Of a stretch of 64,000 nt of DNA, positions 6,720 through 16,420 are shown one piece after another. This DNA is from Pseudomonas moorei (GTDB lineage Bacteria; Pseudomonadota; Gammaproteobacteria; Pseudomonadales; Pseudomonadaceae). Under the pieces are notes generated by a model, which was not told the DNA's origin, did not search any database, and was given only the letters and a program-made list of their open reading frames with translations. The stretch is taken from NCBI RefSeq assembly GCF_008801475.1, contig NZ_VZPP01000007.1, positions 124,001-188,000 on the forward strand, given 5' to 3'. A program made the position numbers and the translations under genes. Within the stretch, counting starts at the first letter, position 1, and each line of letters opens with the position of its first letter.

Positions 6720-7562
6720 ATGGCTCGGTTCCTTCCTCGCACCATCCGCAACATGCTCGTTTGTGCATCCGCTATCGGCGCGCTGCTCACCCAGGTCCCG
6801 GCCCAGGCGGCTGACGTTTCACTGTGGAAAGACATACAGAAAGCCGGTGTCCTGCGCTGCGGGGCCGCGGTTGCCGCGCCTTACGTGATGCGCGATGCGC
6901 GTTCCGGCGAATACAGCGGCTACTTCGTGGACCTGTGCCGTGACTTTGGCGAGAGGGTGCTGAAGGTCAAAGTCGAGTTCGTCGACACCAACTGGGACAA
7001 CCTCGTGGCGGGGTTGCAAGGGGGCAAGTGGGACATGGCCATGGCGCTCAACCAGACGCCTGAGCGCGCACTGGCGGTGAGTTTTTCAGTGCCGGCCACG
7101 GACTATCAGGTCTCGCTGCTGATCAACAAGGACAACCCGAAGCTGGCCAGTGCCGGCAACACCATCGGCGACTTCGACAAACCTGATGTGACCTTTGCCG
7201 TGATGTCCGGCACCGCTCAGGACAAGGCCATTTCGGCGGTGATCAAGCAGGGCAAGATCATGCGCCTGCCGGGGATGGATGAAGTGCGCATGGCGGTGAT
7301 GTCCAAGCGTGCCGACGTGCTGGTCGATGCCAGCGACACTAACCACCTCTTCGCCGTGGCCAACCCTGGCTGGACCAAGGAAGTGCTGCCCAAACCGGCA
7401 CTGGCCAAACAAGGCGTGGCGTTTGGTGTGCGCCGGGATGTGAGCGCTGCCGATTTGCAGACGCTGAACATCTACCTGGCCCAGCGCCGCGAGACCGGTG
7501 AAATCGACGCCTTGGTCGACAAGGCTTCGCAACTGGCCAACGCTGACAAAACCCCTCAGTAA
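6720..7562 (+). CDS. Polar amino acid ABC transporter substrate-binding protein
   Basis: A 280-residue periplasmic binding protein (family 3, PBPb fold). The signal peptide spans about residues 1-31 and ends in VPAQA before ADVSLW. Typical blocks follow: GVLRCG near the mature N-terminus, GEYSGYFVDLCRDFGERVL, and WDNLVAGLQGGKWDMAMA. The order of neighbours (binding protein, ATPase, two permeases, then catabolic enzymes) implies that its ligand is the operon's substrate, probably hydroxyproline or a related imino acid. GGAGAGG precedes the ATG. Confidence 0.85.
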   Translation: MARFLPRTIRNMLVCASAIGALLTQVPAQAADVSLWKDIQKAGVLRCGAAVAAPYVMRDARSGEYSGYFVDLCRDFGERVLKVKVEFVDTNWDNLVAGLQGGKWDMAMALNQTPERALAVSFSVPATDYQVSLLINKDNPKLASAGNTIGDFDKPDVTFAVMSGTAQDKAISAVIKQGKIMRLPGMDEVRMAVMSKRADVLVDASDTNHLFAVANPGWTKEVLPKPALAKQGVAFGVRRDVSAADLQTLNIYLAQRRETGEIDALVDKASQLANADKTPQ

Positions 7563-7614
7563 ATCCCGCCGATGGCGAGCGCGCAGCGGGCTGCGCGTTC
7601 CCGGAGAACGTCCG

Positions 7615-8436
7615 ATGAAAGCTTCCAATCTGGCGGCGGTGCCGTCACGGCCTCTGCACGCCTGCGAAACGAAGAGCAGCGAGTTCATCCAGCTGCGCGA
7701 TGTCTACAAGTCCTACGGCGAAAACCTGGTGGTCATGGATCACCTGGACCTGGATATGCGGGCCGACGATCGCCTGGTGATCATTGGTCCAAGCGGCAGC
7801 GGCAAAAGCTCTTTGCTGCGCGTCATGATGGGGCTTGAAAGCATTCAAGGCGGGACCATCCGCTTTCAGGGCAAGCCTTACATCGACGGCAATGCCCGGG
7901 GCAAAGGCAAGCCGATGGACTGCTCGCTGCAAACCCAGGTGGGCATGGTGTTCCAGCACTACACCTTGTTTCCGCACCTGTCGGTGTTGGGCAATCTGAT
8001 TCTGGCGCCGATGAAGGTGCATGGCCTGTCCCGGACCCAGGCCACCGAAAAGGCCCGGGCGTTGCTGGCGCGGCTCGGCCTGGAAAGCAAGCTCAACGTC
8101 TATCCCAGCCAGTTGTCCGGCGGCCAGAAGCAGCGCGTAGCGATCGCCCGGGCGCTGATGCTGGAACCCAAGCTGATGCTGTTCGACGAAGTCACCTCGG
8201 CGCTTGACCCCGAAATGGTCATCGAAGTGCAGAACGTCATGCTGCAACTGGCCGAACAGAAGATGGCGATGATCATCGTCACCCACGACATGCACTTCGC
8301 CCGCCATATCGCCACCCGCGTGGTGTTTTGCGCCAACGGCAAGGTGGTCGAGCAAGGCCATCCCGACCAGTTGTTCACTCAGCCCAGGGAACCGCGCACC
8401 CGCGAGTTCCTGGAAAAAGTGCTGCACCTGGATTGA
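7615..8436 (+). CDS. Amino acid ABC transporter ATP-binding protein
   Basis: About 273 residues. Walker A GPSGSGKSS, signature LSGGQKQRVAIARAL, Walker B LMLFDEVTSALDP and the switch histidine in IVTHDMHFA are all visible. There is a roughly 25-residue N-terminal extension before FIQLRDVYKSYG. The ATG at 7615 follows GGAGAACGTCC and is preferred over upstream in-frame starts that run back into the binding-protein gene. The Walker B context has Val in place of the common Pro (DEVTSALD), a tolerated variant. It powers the adjacent two permeases. Confidence 0.88.
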   Translation: MKASNLAAVPSRPLHACETKSSEFIQLRDVYKSYGENLVVMDHLDLDMRADDRLVIIGPSGSGKSSLLRVMMGLESIQGGTIRFQGKPYIDGNARGKGKPMDCSLQTQVGMVFQHYTLFPHLSVLGNLILAPMKVHGLSRTQATEKARALLARLGLESKLNVYPSQLSGGQKQRVAIARALMLEPKLMLFDEVTSALDPEMVIEVQNVMLQLAEQKMAMIIVTHDMHFARHIATRVVFCANGKVVEQGHPDQLFTQPREPRTREFLEKVLHLD

Positions 8437-8447
8437 GGAGCCTGATC

Positions 8448-9119
8448 ATGAATTATCAATTCGATTTCAACTTTCTCCAGGGCAATGTCGGCCTGCTGTG
8501 GGACGGGCTCAAAGTCACCCTGCAACTGGCGCTGGTGTCGAACATCGTCGGCCTGGTGCTCGGTTTCGGCCTGTGTCTGCTGACCTTGAGTCGCTGGTTT
8601 TTCCTGCGCTGGCCGGCGCAGATGTTCATCGAGTTCTTCCGTTGCACGCCGGTTCTGTTGCAGATCGTCTGGTTTTTCTATTGCGTGCCGATGCTGTTCA
8701 ACGTGTTCATCGACCCAATCACCATGGGCGTGCTCGCCCTGGGGCTGAACCTCACCGCATTCAACGCCGAAGCCTATCGGGCCGGCGTGCAGGCGGTGCC
8801 CCATGAACACCTCGATGCCAGCGTGGCCCTGGGCCTGCGCCCCTGGCAACGCACGCTCTACGTGATTCTCCCGCAGGCGCTGCGCACCGCCATTCCGGTG
8901 TTGATGACCAATGGCATCTCGATTCTTCAGCAAAGTGCACTGGTGGCGATCGTCGCGGTGGGCGACCTGATGTACGTCGGCAAAAGCATCGCCACCGAAG
9001 CCTACCGCCCGCTGGAAACCTATTCGCTGATCGCGCTCATCTACTTCGCGCTGTCGTTGCCCATCGCTCAGTTCGTGCAATGGCTGGAACGCCGTCAGGA
9101 CACCGCGCTCGCGCGCTGA
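8448..9119 (+). CDS. Amino acid ABC transporter permease (first subunit)
   Basis: About 223 residues starting MNYQFDFNFLQGN. It is a HisM/GlnP-type permease with several membrane helices. The EAA loop reads EHLDASVALGLRPWQRTLYV, followed by ILPQALRTAIPVLMTN. The ATG at 8448 is preceded by GAGGAG and lies 11 bp after the ATPase stop. It is paired with the next permease to form a heterodimeric channel. Confidence 0.87.
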   Translation: MNYQFDFNFLQGNVGLLWDGLKVTLQLALVSNIVGLVLGFGLCLLTLSRWFFLRWPAQMFIEFFRCTPVLLQIVWFFYCVPMLFNVFIDPITMGVLALGLNLTAFNAEAYRAGVQAVPHEHLDASVALGLRPWQRTLYVILPQALRTAIPVLMTNGISILQQSALVAIVAVGDLMYVGKSIATEAYRPLETYSLIALIYFALSLPIAQFVQWLERRQDTALAR

Positions 9120-9129
9120 GGAGGTCGTC

Positions 9130-9795
9130 ATGAATCTTGATTTCACTGTGGTGTTTTCGTATTGGCAGGCCTTGCTGCAAGGGCTCGCGTTGACCCTGGT
9201 GTTCACCGTCGGGTGCGCAATCATGGGCAGCCTGTGCGGGTTTCTGCTGAGCCTGTTGCGGGCCTCGCGCCGTCGCTGGTTGAGTGTTCCGGCCGGCCTG
9301 TATGTGGAGTTGTTCCGCGGCACGCCACTGCTGATCCAGCTGTTCTGGGTGTTTTTCTGTTTTCCGGTGGTGTTCGGGATCGACATCGCGCCCTACGTGT
9401 CGGTGTTGCTGGCACTGACCCTGTACATGACCGCGATCACCAGCGAGACCTTCCGGGGCGCACTCAAGTCGATACCCGGCGAACAGCATGACGCCTGCGT
9501 CGCACTGGGCCTGGCCTCGTGGAATAAAACGGTTTTCGTGGTGTTCCCCCAGGCTTTGCTGCGAGGCATTCCGCCGCTGCTTTCCAACGTGGTTTCACTG
9601 TTCAAGGAAAGTGCGCTGATTTCCTCGGTGGGCATCGCCGACCTGATGTTCGTCGGCCAGAACATCTCCAACAGCACGGCCCGGCCGGTCGAGTTCCTCT
9701 CGGCGGTGGCGGTCATCTATTTCCTCGTAGCGTTCCCGTTGACCCGGCTGGTCGGCGTGGTCGAGACGCGGATGCTGCGTCGTTATGCGTACTAA
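9130..9795 (+). CDS. Amino acid ABC transporter permease (second subunit)
   Basis: A 221-residue HAAT-family permease. It has the VELFRGTPLLIQLFWVFF helix region and an EAA loop GEQHDACVALGLASWNKTVF followed by VFPQALLRGIPPLLSN. It follows the first permease by 10 bp with GAGGAGG before the ATG. Together with the three preceding genes it completes an ABC importer, in contrast to the his-type importer at 3-5 kb, which lacks its binding protein. Confidence 0.87.
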   Translation: MNLDFTVVFSYWQALLQGLALTLVFTVGCAIMGSLCGFLLSLLRASRRRWLSVPAGLYVELFRGTPLLIQLFWVFFCFPVVFGIDIAPYVSVLLALTLYMTAITSETFRGALKSIPGEQHDACVALGLASWNKTVFVVFPQALLRGIPPLLSNVVSLFKESALISSVGIADLMFVGQNISNSTARPVEFLSAVAVIYFLVAFPLTRLVGVVETRMLRRYAY

Positions 9796-9832
9796 CCCCA
9801 ACCCTCGTACTCAAATCCGTGGAGTGTCTGCA

Positions 9833-10714
9833 ATGACTCAACTCAAAGGCATCCTGCCTGCTCTGGTCACACCGTTCGACAAGGCTGGCAACGTCAATTA
9901 CGACATGCTGGGCAACATCATCGAGTTTCAACTCAAGGCGGGCGTCACCGGTTTCGTGCCGCTGGGTTCCACCGGTGAGTACTACGCACTGACCAATCAG
10001 GAGCGGCGGCAGATTCTGGCCACCGTGCGCGAAGTGGTGGGGGACCGTGGGGTGTTGATCGCCGGTGCCAACGGCGCCTGCACCCGCGAGGTGATCGAGC
10101 AGGTGAAGCAGACCCGCGACGCCGGCTACACCAACCTGCTGATCGCGCCGCCTTACTACGCACTGCCGTCCCAGGACGAGCTGATCGGTCACTACCAGGC
10201 GATTCTCGACGCTGCACCGGACATCAATGTGGTGCTGTACAACTACCCGGTGCGGACCAACGTCGAAGTCGGCTTTACCGTGCTGGACGCTTTCAAGGAC
10301 AACGACCGTGTGATCGCGATCAAGGAAAGCAGCGGAAACCTGCTGCGTGCGATTGAGATCGGCAACACCTACAAAGACAACTATCAACTGTCGTGCGGTT
10401 CCGACGACCAGGCGCTGGACTTCTTCCTGTGGGGCGCCAGCAGCTGGATCTGTGGCCCGGCCAACTGCCTGACGCAGCAGGTCTGTGATTTTTACAACAA
10501 ATATACGAGTGGCGACCTGACCGGCGCCCAAGACATCGTCCGCTCGCTGTTCCCGGTACTGGCGGACATGGAGTCGGGCAAGTTCATCCAGAAGGTCAAG
10601 TACGGCTGTGAGCTGGCAGGTTTCGATGCCGGCGCCGCGCGCATGCCGCTGCAACCACTGACCAGCGACGAGAAGGCCAGTTTCCGCAAGGCTTTCGAAG
10701 TGGCCCAGGGTTAA
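9833..10714 (+). CDS. DapA-family lyase, probable pyrroline-4-hydroxy-2-carboxylate deaminase
   Basis: About 293 residues of the dihydrodipicolinate synthase/N-acetylneuraminate lyase family (TIM barrel, Schiff-base class I). The GSTGE motif is at residues 45-49, the catalytic Tyr at about 136 (LYNYP), and the Schiff-base Lys at about 164 (IAIKESSGN). In hydroxyproline pathways a DapA homologue deaminates cis-4-hydroxy-pyrroline-2-carboxylate to alpha-ketoglutarate semialdehyde. The neighbouring 4-hydroxyproline epimerase, FAD dehydrogenase and aldehyde dehydrogenase make that the best call. It starts at ATG 9833 after GGAGTGTCTGCA. General DapA activity is less likely because housekeeping dapA is usually elsewhere. 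Confidence 0.8.
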   Translation: MTQLKGILPALVTPFDKAGNVNYDMLGNIIEFQLKAGVTGFVPLGSTGEYYALTNQERRQILATVREVVGDRGVLIAGANGACTREVIEQVKQTRDAGYTNLLIAPPYYALPSQDELIGHYQAILDAAPDINVVLYNYPVRTNVEVGFTVLDAFKDNDRVIAIKESSGNLLRAIEIGNTYKDNYQLSCGSDDQALDFFLWGASSWICGPANCLTQQVCDFYNKYTSGDLTGAQDIVRSLFPVLADMESGKFIQKVKYGCELAGFDAGAARMPLQPLTSDEKASFRKAFEVAQG

Positions 10715-10722
10715 TGGCACTG

Positions 10723-10755
10723 GCCGCATCGGTCGCCACGTCCGGCCGATGCGGC
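10723..10755 (+). other. Intergenic hairpin between deaminase and epimerase genes
   Basis: GCCGCATCGG (10723-10732) and CCGATGCGGC (10746-10755) are exact complements in the 58-bp gap between the DapA-like and epimerase genes. There is no T-run. It probably stabilises or processes the upstream part of the operon transcript. Confidence 0.45.
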
Positions 10756-10772
10756 ACGACGGAGTGAATGAG

Positions 10773-11816
10773 ATGACCCGACACGTTTTCAACAGTATCG
10801 AAGGCCATACCGAAGGCATGCCCGTACGCATGGTGATCGCCGGAGCGCCGGCCCTCAAAGGCAGGACCATGAGCGAGCGACGGGAACACTTCATGGCCGA
10901 TTTCGACTGGATTCGCCGTAGCCTGATGCTTGAACCGCGCGGTCACTCGCACATGTCGGGCACGATTTTCTACCCGCCGCTGCGTGCCGACAGCGACTTC
11001 AGCCTGTTGTTCATCGAGACGTCCGGCTGTTTGCCCATGTGCGGTCACGCCACGCTGGGCTCGATTACCTTTGCCCTGGAGGCCGGTCTGATCGAGCCGA
11101 AAGTCCCGGGCACGGTGGTGGTGGATGTGCCGGCGGGGCAGATCCATGCGACTTATGTACGCGACGGCGACAAGGTCAGCGCGGTGCGTTTCACCAACGT
11201 TCCATCGTTCTTGCTGCACCGTGATCTGCTTCTCGACTTCCCGCCCCTGGGGTTGCTGAAGGTCGACATTGCCTATGGCGGTAACTTCTACCCGATTATC
11301 GAGGTGCAACCCAACTTTCCGGGCTGCGAGCATTTCAGCCCGCAGCAACTGCTGGAATGGGGCAGGGAGATGCAGGATCTGGTCAACCGGACAATTGACG
11401 TGGTTCATCCGGAAAACCCGGCCATCAGGGGCGTCAAGCACTGCATGTGGACCGGCGCGCCGTTGTCCGCACAATCCCAGGGCCGGGCCGTGGTGATTGC
11501 CGGGGCGAGCCTGATCGATCGTTCGCCCTGCGGCACCGGCAGTTCGGCCCGGGTCGCCCAGCGTTTTGCCCGTGGCTGGCTGGCTGAAGAGGGTGCCTAT
11601 CGTCATGAAAGCCTGATCGGCAGTTTTTTCGTCGGCCGCGTGGCCCGGGCCCTGCAATTGGAAGACGGCACTGCCGCGATTCGCCCCAGCATTGAAGGAA
11701 GGGCATGGATCACCGGGCGTGCCGAGTTTATTGTCGACGACACCCAACCCTGGTGGGACGGCTTCAGTCTGGAAGATTATGCCGCTCCAGCCTCTGCTCA
11801 AGGGACTTCCCTATGA
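10773..11816 (+). CDS. 4-hydroxyproline 2-epimerase (proline racemase family, Cys/Cys)
   Basis: About 347 residues of the proline racemase superfamily. Both catalytic cysteines are present: Cys90 in MCGHATLG and Cys253 in [10 protein letters not shown]. This two-base arrangement is that of true racemases/epimerases, and the setting in a hydroxyproline-type operon points to trans-4-hydroxy-L-proline to cis-4-hydroxy-D-proline epimerisation, the first step of the pathway. The ATG at 10773 follows GGAGTGAATGAG; an earlier ATG at 10749 is in frame but lacks a comparable site. Its stop overlaps the start of the FAD dehydrogenase gene (ATGA). Confidence 0.85.
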   Translation: MTRHVFNSIEGHTEGMPVRMVIAGAPALKGRTMSERREHFMADFDWIRRSLMLEPRGHSHMSGTIFYPPLRADSDFSLLFIETSGCLPMCGHATLGSITFALEAGLIEPKVPGTVVVDVPAGQIHATYVRDGDKVSAVRFTNVPSFLLHRDLLLDFPPLGLLKVDIAYGGNFYPIIEVQPNFPGCEHFSPQQLLEWGREMQDLVNRTIDVVHPENPAIRGVKHCMWTGAPLSAQSQGRAVVIAGASLIDRSPCGTGSSARVAQRFARGWLAEEGAYRHESLIGSFFVGRVARALQLEDGTAAIRPSIEGRAWITGRAEFIVDDTQPWWDGFSLEDYAAPASAQGTSL

Positions 11817-13111
11817 CACCTGCACAGCCCGTTGCACAAGCACCCTTTCCCGCAGAGAAAGCTGTGGTGGTCGGCGGTGGCATCGTCGGCGTCTGTTGTG
11901 CCCTTTACCTGCAACGCGAAGGCTATGCCGTGACGCTGATCGACCCGGCTGCGGCGGGCGACAGCACCGCCAAATGGAGTTGCGGGCAAATGGCGGTCAG
12001 CGAAGTGATTCCGCTGTCCAAGCCCGGCATCCTGAAAAAAATCCCCGGCTGGCTGCTCGACCAGAAGGGACCGCTGGCGCTCAGGCCCGGCGCCTTGCCC
12101 GGTATCTTGCCGTGGTTCCTGCGCTTTCTGGCCTGTGCCCGGCATTCGAAGATTGTCGAGATCGCCGAAGACATGGCGACCCTGACGCATCAGGTCTACG
12201 AGGACTATGCGCCTTTGCTGGCGGCATGCCCGGACAAGACCCTGATGGGGCAACGGCCGATCATCGAAGTGTTCGATACACCGGCAGGCCTGGAACATGA
12301 GCGTGAGCATCTGGCGTTGCGCCAGGCACTGGGTTTCAAATCCGAAGTGCTGGACGCGGCGGCCATCTCCGATCTCGAGCCGTCGTTGGCCGGCAGGTTC
12401 AGCCATGGCCTGCTGTTTTCAGACTGGCGCGCGGTCAGCGATACCAAAGGCTTTATTGCCGCATTGACACAGAGCTTTCTCGATCAGGGCGGCGTCCGCG
12501 TGCGTGGCCAGGTCAAGCGCATCGATGAAGTGGCTGACCGAGCCAGTGGCGTCACCCTCGCCGATGGCCAGCGCTATGCGGCCGATCAGGTGGTGATCGC
12601 CGCTGGCACGGGCTCGCGACAGTTTTTCGAGCAGATCGGTGCGCAGGTGCCGCTGGCCGGCATCGCCGGCTATCAGGTGTTGTTGCCCACCCCCGGCGTG
12701 GAGATTCGCCATTCGGTGATTTATGCCGATGGCGGGTTCTGCTTCAGCCCGATGTCCCGTGGTTTGCAGATTGGCGGCACCATCGAATTCGCCGGCCCGA
12801 ACGCCGAGCCGAATTTCAAGCGCGCCGACATCATTCTCGAGAAAGCCCGAAAAATTCTTCCCCGGTTGCAACTGGACAAGGTCGAGTACGGTGTCGGCTA
12901 TCGCCCGTTTCTGCCCGACACCAAGCCGGTCATTGATCGCAGCAGCCGGCTGTCGAACGTGTTCCTGGCGTTCGGCCACGGCCAGCTCGGCCTGACGCTG
13001 GGTGCAACCACGGGACGACTCATCACTGACCTGGTTGTCGGGCGAAAGCCGGCCCAGGACCTGACCCCTTTCAGCGCCCAGCGCTTTGCCCTTGTTGGAG
13101 GCCATGCATGA
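11813..13111 (+). CDS. FAD-dependent D-amino-acid dehydrogenase (probable cis-4-hydroxy-D-proline dehydrogenase)
   Basis: About 432 residues of the DadA/glycine oxidase type (DAO fold). The dinucleotide-binding motif [16 protein letters not shown] is near the N-terminus, and the C-terminal region [16 protein letters not shown]...[18 protein letters not shown] is typical of these enzymes. In the hydroxyproline pathway it would oxidise cis-4-hydroxy-D-proline to the pyrroline imine that the DapA homologue deaminates, passing electrons to the respiratory chain. It overlaps the epimerase by ATGA and the aldehyde dehydrogenase by ATGA, so the three are translationally coupled. Confidence 0.85.
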   Translation: MTPAQPVAQAPFPAEKAVVVGGGIVGVCCALYLQREGYAVTLIDPAAAGDSTAKWSCGQMAVSEVIPLSKPGILKKIPGWLLDQKGPLALRPGALPGILPWFLRFLACARHSKIVEIAEDMATLTHQVYEDYAPLLAACPDKTLMGQRPIIEVFDTPAGLEHEREHLALRQALGFKSEVLDAAAISDLEPSLAGRFSHGLLFSDWRAVSDTKGFIAALTQSFLDQGGVRVRGQVKRIDEVADRASGVTLADGQRYAADQVVIAAGTGSRQFFEQIGAQVPLAGIAGYQVLLPTPGVEIRHSVIYADGGFCFSPMSRGLQIGGTIEFAGPNAEPNFKRADIILEKARKILPRLQLDKVEYGVGYRPFLPDTKPVIDRSSRLSNVFLAFGHGQLGLTLGATTGRLITDLVVGRKPAQDLTPFSAQRFALVGGHA

Positions 13112-14589
13112 AATCCTTTGACCAGCTCTATATCGACGGCCAGTGGGTTCGCCCCAAAAATGGCGGCACCTTTGACACGATTGATCCGAGCGATGAGTCG
13201 GTGATCACTCAAGTCGCGGCGGCCACCGCAGAAGACATCGACCTGGCCGTCAGCGCCGCACGCCGGGCATTTGATGACGGTCCCTGGCCACAAATGACCG
13301 GGGCCGAGCGCGCGACGATTCTGCGGGCCATCGCCAACGGCATCCGCCAGCGCCAGGACGAACTGGCCGGGCTTGAGGTGCGCGACAACGGCAAGCCGTT
13401 GCCCGAAGCCCAGTGGGACATTGCCGATACCGCGGGCTGCTTTGACTTTTATGCTGATCTGGCCGAAGGCCTGGACGGTCGTCGTGAGCAGCACATTGCG
13501 CTGGCCGATGAGCGCTTCACTTCCATTGCACGCAAGGAGCCGGTGGGCGTTGCCGGGGCGATCATTCCCTGGAACTTCCCGATGCTGATGGCCGCCTGGA
13601 AAGTTGCACCGGCACTGGCCGCTGGCTGCTGCATGGTGCTCAAGCCGTCGGAACTCACGCCGCTGACCGCCCTGGTTCTGGCGGACATCGCCCATCAGGC
13701 CGGCTTGCCTGCCGGTGTACTCAACGTGGTCACCGGCCTCGGCCCGGATGCCGGCGCCCCCCTGAGCGAGCATCCCGGTATCGACAAGCTGGCCTTTACC
13801 GGCAGCGTGCCAACCGGAACGCGGATCATGCAGGCCGCCGCCCGCGACATCAAAAACATCAGCCTGGAACTGGGGGGCAAGTCGCCGTTCATCATCTTCG
13901 ACGACAGCGATATCGAAGCCGCAGTCGAATGGATCATGTTCGGCATTTTCTGGAACCAGGGGCAGGTGTGTTCGGCGACTTCAAGGGTGCTGGTCCAGCG
14001 CGAACTTTACGAACCACTGCTCAAGCGTCTGGTGGAGCAGACCCGGCGCGTGAGCATCGGCAACGGTATGGATGACGGTGTGCTGCTTGGCCCGTTGGTC
14101 AGTCGTGGCCAGTACGACAAGGTCCTGGCGGCCATCGCCCGTGGCCGGGAGGAGGGCGCGACGCTGCTCACCGGCGGTACGCGTCCGGCCCATTGCGAGA
14201 AAGGCTACTTCCTGACACCGGCGATTTTTGCCGACGTGCCGCAGGACAGCTGGATCTGGAAAGAAGAAATCTTCGGCCCGGTGGTGTGTGTACGACCTTT
14301 CGATGACGAAGCCGATGCCGTGCGCAGCGCCAACGACTCGCGCTTCGGCCTCGCGGCTGCCGTGATGTCCCGGGACAGTGCCCGTGCCGAACGCGTCGCC
14401 CGCCGGCTGCGCGCGGGCATCGTCTGGGTCAATTGCTCCCAACCGACCTTCACCGAGGCCCCTTGGGGCGGCTACAAGCAAAGCGGTATCGGGCGTGAGC
14501 TGGGTGAGTGGGGCTTGAACAATTACCTGGAAACCAAGCAGATCACCCGCTACGACAGCGAGCAGCCCTGGGGCTGGTACATCAAGTAA
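13108..14589 (+). CDS. NAD(P)-dependent aldehyde dehydrogenase, probable alpha-ketoglutarate semialdehyde dehydrogenase
   Basis: 493 residues with all ALDH landmarks: PWNFP (Asn156), TGSVPTG, catalytic Glu254 in LELGGK, catalytic Cys288 in NQGQVCSA, and EEIFGPVV near the C-terminus. By sequence texture it is closer to the betaine-aldehyde-dehydrogenase branch than to the longer KgsaDH forms. Its place in the operon fits oxidation of alpha-ketoglutarate semialdehyde to alpha-ketoglutarate, the last step of 4-hydroxyproline catabolism. The ATG overlaps the preceding stop. Activity on another aldehyde remains possible. Confidence 0.82.
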   Translation: MKSFDQLYIDGQWVRPKNGGTFDTIDPSDESVITQVAAATAEDIDLAVSAARRAFDDGPWPQMTGAERATILRAIANGIRQRQDELAGLEVRDNGKPLPEAQWDIADTAGCFDFYADLAEGLDGRREQHIALADERFTSIARKEPVGVAGAIIPWNFPMLMAAWKVAPALAAGCCMVLKPSELTPLTALVLADIAHQAGLPAGVLNVVTGLGPDAGAPLSEHPGIDKLAFTGSVPTGTRIMQAAARDIKNISLELGGKSPFIIFDDSDIEAAVEWIMFGIFWNQGQVCSATSRVLVQRELYEPLLKRLVEQTRRVSIGNGMDDGVLLGPLVSRGQYDKVLAAIARGREEGATLLTGGTRPAHCEKGYFLTPAIFADVPQDSWIWKEEIFGPVVCVRPFDDEADAVRSANDSRFGLAAAVMSRDSARAERVARRLRAGIVWVNCSQPTFTEAPWGGYKQSGIGRELGEWGLNNYLETKQITRYDSEQPWGWYIK

Positions 14590-14600
14590 AGGACCCGGAC

Positions 14601-15623
14601 ATGCGCTGGAAAAAGACGCTGCAAATGGCTGATGTGCATTGTGAAGGCGAGATTGGCAAGGTCATCACCGGCGGAGTCATCGATATCCCCGGCAAGACCC
14701 TGCTCGACAAGATGAACTACATCAACGACGTCGACGACAGCCTGCGGCGCCTGGTGATGCTGGAGCCGCGCGGTTGCCTGCAGATGTCGGTGAACCTGCT
14801 GTTGCCGCCGACCCGGCCCGAAGCCCAGGCCGGGTTCATCGTGCTGCAGGCGGACAAGGCTCACCCCATGTCCGGCAGCAACTGTATTTGTGTGGTCACC
14901 GCCTTGCTGGAGTTGGGGATGCTGGAGATGGTCGAGCCCGTGACCACGGTGGTGCTGGACACCCCGGCGGGCCTGGTGACCGCCCGTGCCCGCTGCGCGG
15001 ACGGGCGGTGTCAGAGCGTTTCGCTGGACATGGTGCCGTCCTTTGTCGAGCAACTGGATGTGCCGATCGAGACCGCGGATTTTGGTGTGATCAAGGCCGA
15101 CATTGCCTTCGGTGGTGTCTATTACGCGCTGGTGGACGTTGACCAGATCGGCCTCACGATTGCCCCCGAGAACGCCCGTGAACTGGCTACTCAAGGCGTG
15201 CGTCTCAAAGGCCTGATCAATCGGCAGGTCAAGGTGCGCCACCCGTTGTTCAAGGCACTCGACGACGTGGCTTATGTGATGTTCCGCCATCGCGTGGACT
15301 CGCATACCTACCAGACCTGTACCACGCTGCCGCCGGGGCGGGTCGACCGCTCGCCCTGCGGCACGGGCAGTTCGGCGAACCTGGCGACCCTGAGCGCCCG
15401 CAACCTGGTCGAAGTGGGGGATACACTCACCTCGCGTTCGACCATTGGCGGCGAATTTCAGGTCGAGCTGCTGGGGCTGACGAACGTGGGCGGAAAACCG
15501 GCGGTGTTGCCCAGAGTCACCGGGCGGGCTTGGATCTATGGGCTGCACCAGATCGGCGTCGATCCGGACGACCCGTTGGCGGCCGGTTTTATGCTGAGTG
15601 ATACCTGGGGTGAGGGTTTCTAA
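14601..15623 (+). CDS. Proline racemase superfamily protein with Ser/Cys active site
   Basis: About 340 residues and homologous throughout to the epimerase at 10773, but the first catalytic position is Ser91 (MSGSN) while the second cysteine is kept (Cys253, [10 protein letters not shown]). Characterised dehydratases of this superfamily have Cys/Thr and epimerases Cys/Cys, so Ser/Cys leaves the reaction open: a second epimerase, or a dehydratase for another hydroxyproline isomer. AAGGACCCGGAC precedes the ATG at 14601, 11 bp after the aldehyde dehydrogenase stop. Its retention beside a Cys/Cys paralogue suggests a different substrate or reaction. Confidence 0.8.
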   Translation: MRWKKTLQMADVHCEGEIGKVITGGVIDIPGKTLLDKMNYINDVDDSLRRLVMLEPRGCLQMSVNLLLPPTRPEAQAGFIVLQADKAHPMSGSNCICVVTALLELGMLEMVEPVTTVVLDTPAGLVTARARCADGRCQSVSLDMVPSFVEQLDVPIETADFGVIKADIAFGGVYYALVDVDQIGLTIAPENARELATQGVRLKGLINRQVKVRHPLFKALDDVAYVMFRHRVDSHTYQTCTTLPPGRVDRSPCGTGSSANLATLSARNLVEVGDTLTSRSTIGGEFQVELLGLTNVGGKPAVLPRVTGRAWIYGLHQIGVDPDDPLAAGFMLSDTWGEGF

Positions 15624-15694
15624 CTCTCCCCTGGCAAATGTTAAAGTGGCGGGCTGGCCGGATGACTGGCCTGCATTGTCGAGAGCATGACCCT

Positions 15695-16405
15695 ATGAGC
15701 AAAGAAACGACTGAAGCGACCAGTGGTGCCAAACGCCATGGCGGTCGCTACATCTACGAAGAATTGCGCAAGCAGATCCTGACGCTGAAGCTCAAGCCGG
15801 GCGTGCCGCTGGACGAAGTGTCCCTGGCCGCTCAGTTCGGTCTGTCCCGCTCGCCAGTGCGTGATGCGCTTGCCCGTCTGATCAGCGAAGGCCTGGTCAC
15901 CATCCTGCCGAACCGCACGCTGTTGGTGACCCCCTTCGAAATCGAAGAATTCCCCAACTACATTTCCGCCCTGGACCTGATCCAGCGCGCGGTGACCCGC
16001 CTCGCGGCGCAGCACCGAACCGATGAAGACCTGGTGCGTATCCGTGCCGCCGACGCGGCCTATCTGGACGCCGTCAGTGCCGGGGATTTCCAGGCAATGT
16101 CTGAAACCAACAAGGCATTGCACATGGCGATTGCCGAGGCCGGAAAGAATCCGTACTTCATCAGTTACTACGAGAAGCTGTTGGGCGAAGGTCAGCGCCT
16201 GCTGCACCTGCACTTCGACTACATCGTCAGTACGGCCACCAGCTCAACCTCTCTCGGCCGCGACCACGATGAAATCGTCGACGCCATAGAGGCGCGTGAT
16301 CCTGACGAAGCAGAGAAGGCCGCGCACGAACATACGATGCTGTTCCGACGACGCTTCCTGGCGTACCTGCAACAGAACCTGACCGAGAAGATGTCGGTGG
16401 GGTGA
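15695..16405 (+). CDS. GntR-family (FCD) transcriptional regulator
   Basis: About 236 residues. The winged helix of the GntR type covers roughly residues 18-85 (YIYEELRKQILTLKLKPG..LDEVSLAAQFGLSRSPVRDALARL). The C-terminal all-helical FCD ligand domain has the His/Asp pattern (NKALHMAIAEAGKN, RDHDEIVDAIEARD) that usually binds a metal and a small carboxylate. It ends the hydroxyproline-type operon and is likely its local regulator. A candidate operator is at 6676-6695. The ATG at 15695 is preferred to upstream in-frame starts because the conserved region begins soon after it. Confidence 0.85.
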   Translation: MSKETTEATSGAKRHGGRYIYEELRKQILTLKLKPGVPLDEVSLAAQFGLSRSPVRDALARLISEGLVTILPNRTLLVTPFEIEEFPNYISALDLIQRAVTRLAAQHRTDEDLVRIRAADAAYLDAVSAGDFQAMSETNKALHMAIAEAGKNPYFISYYEKLLGEGQRLLHLHFDYIVSTATSSTSLGRDHDEIVDAIEARDPDEAEKAAHEHTMLFRRRFLAYLQQNLTEKMSVG

Positions 16406-16420
16406 GATCAACGGGAAGGG

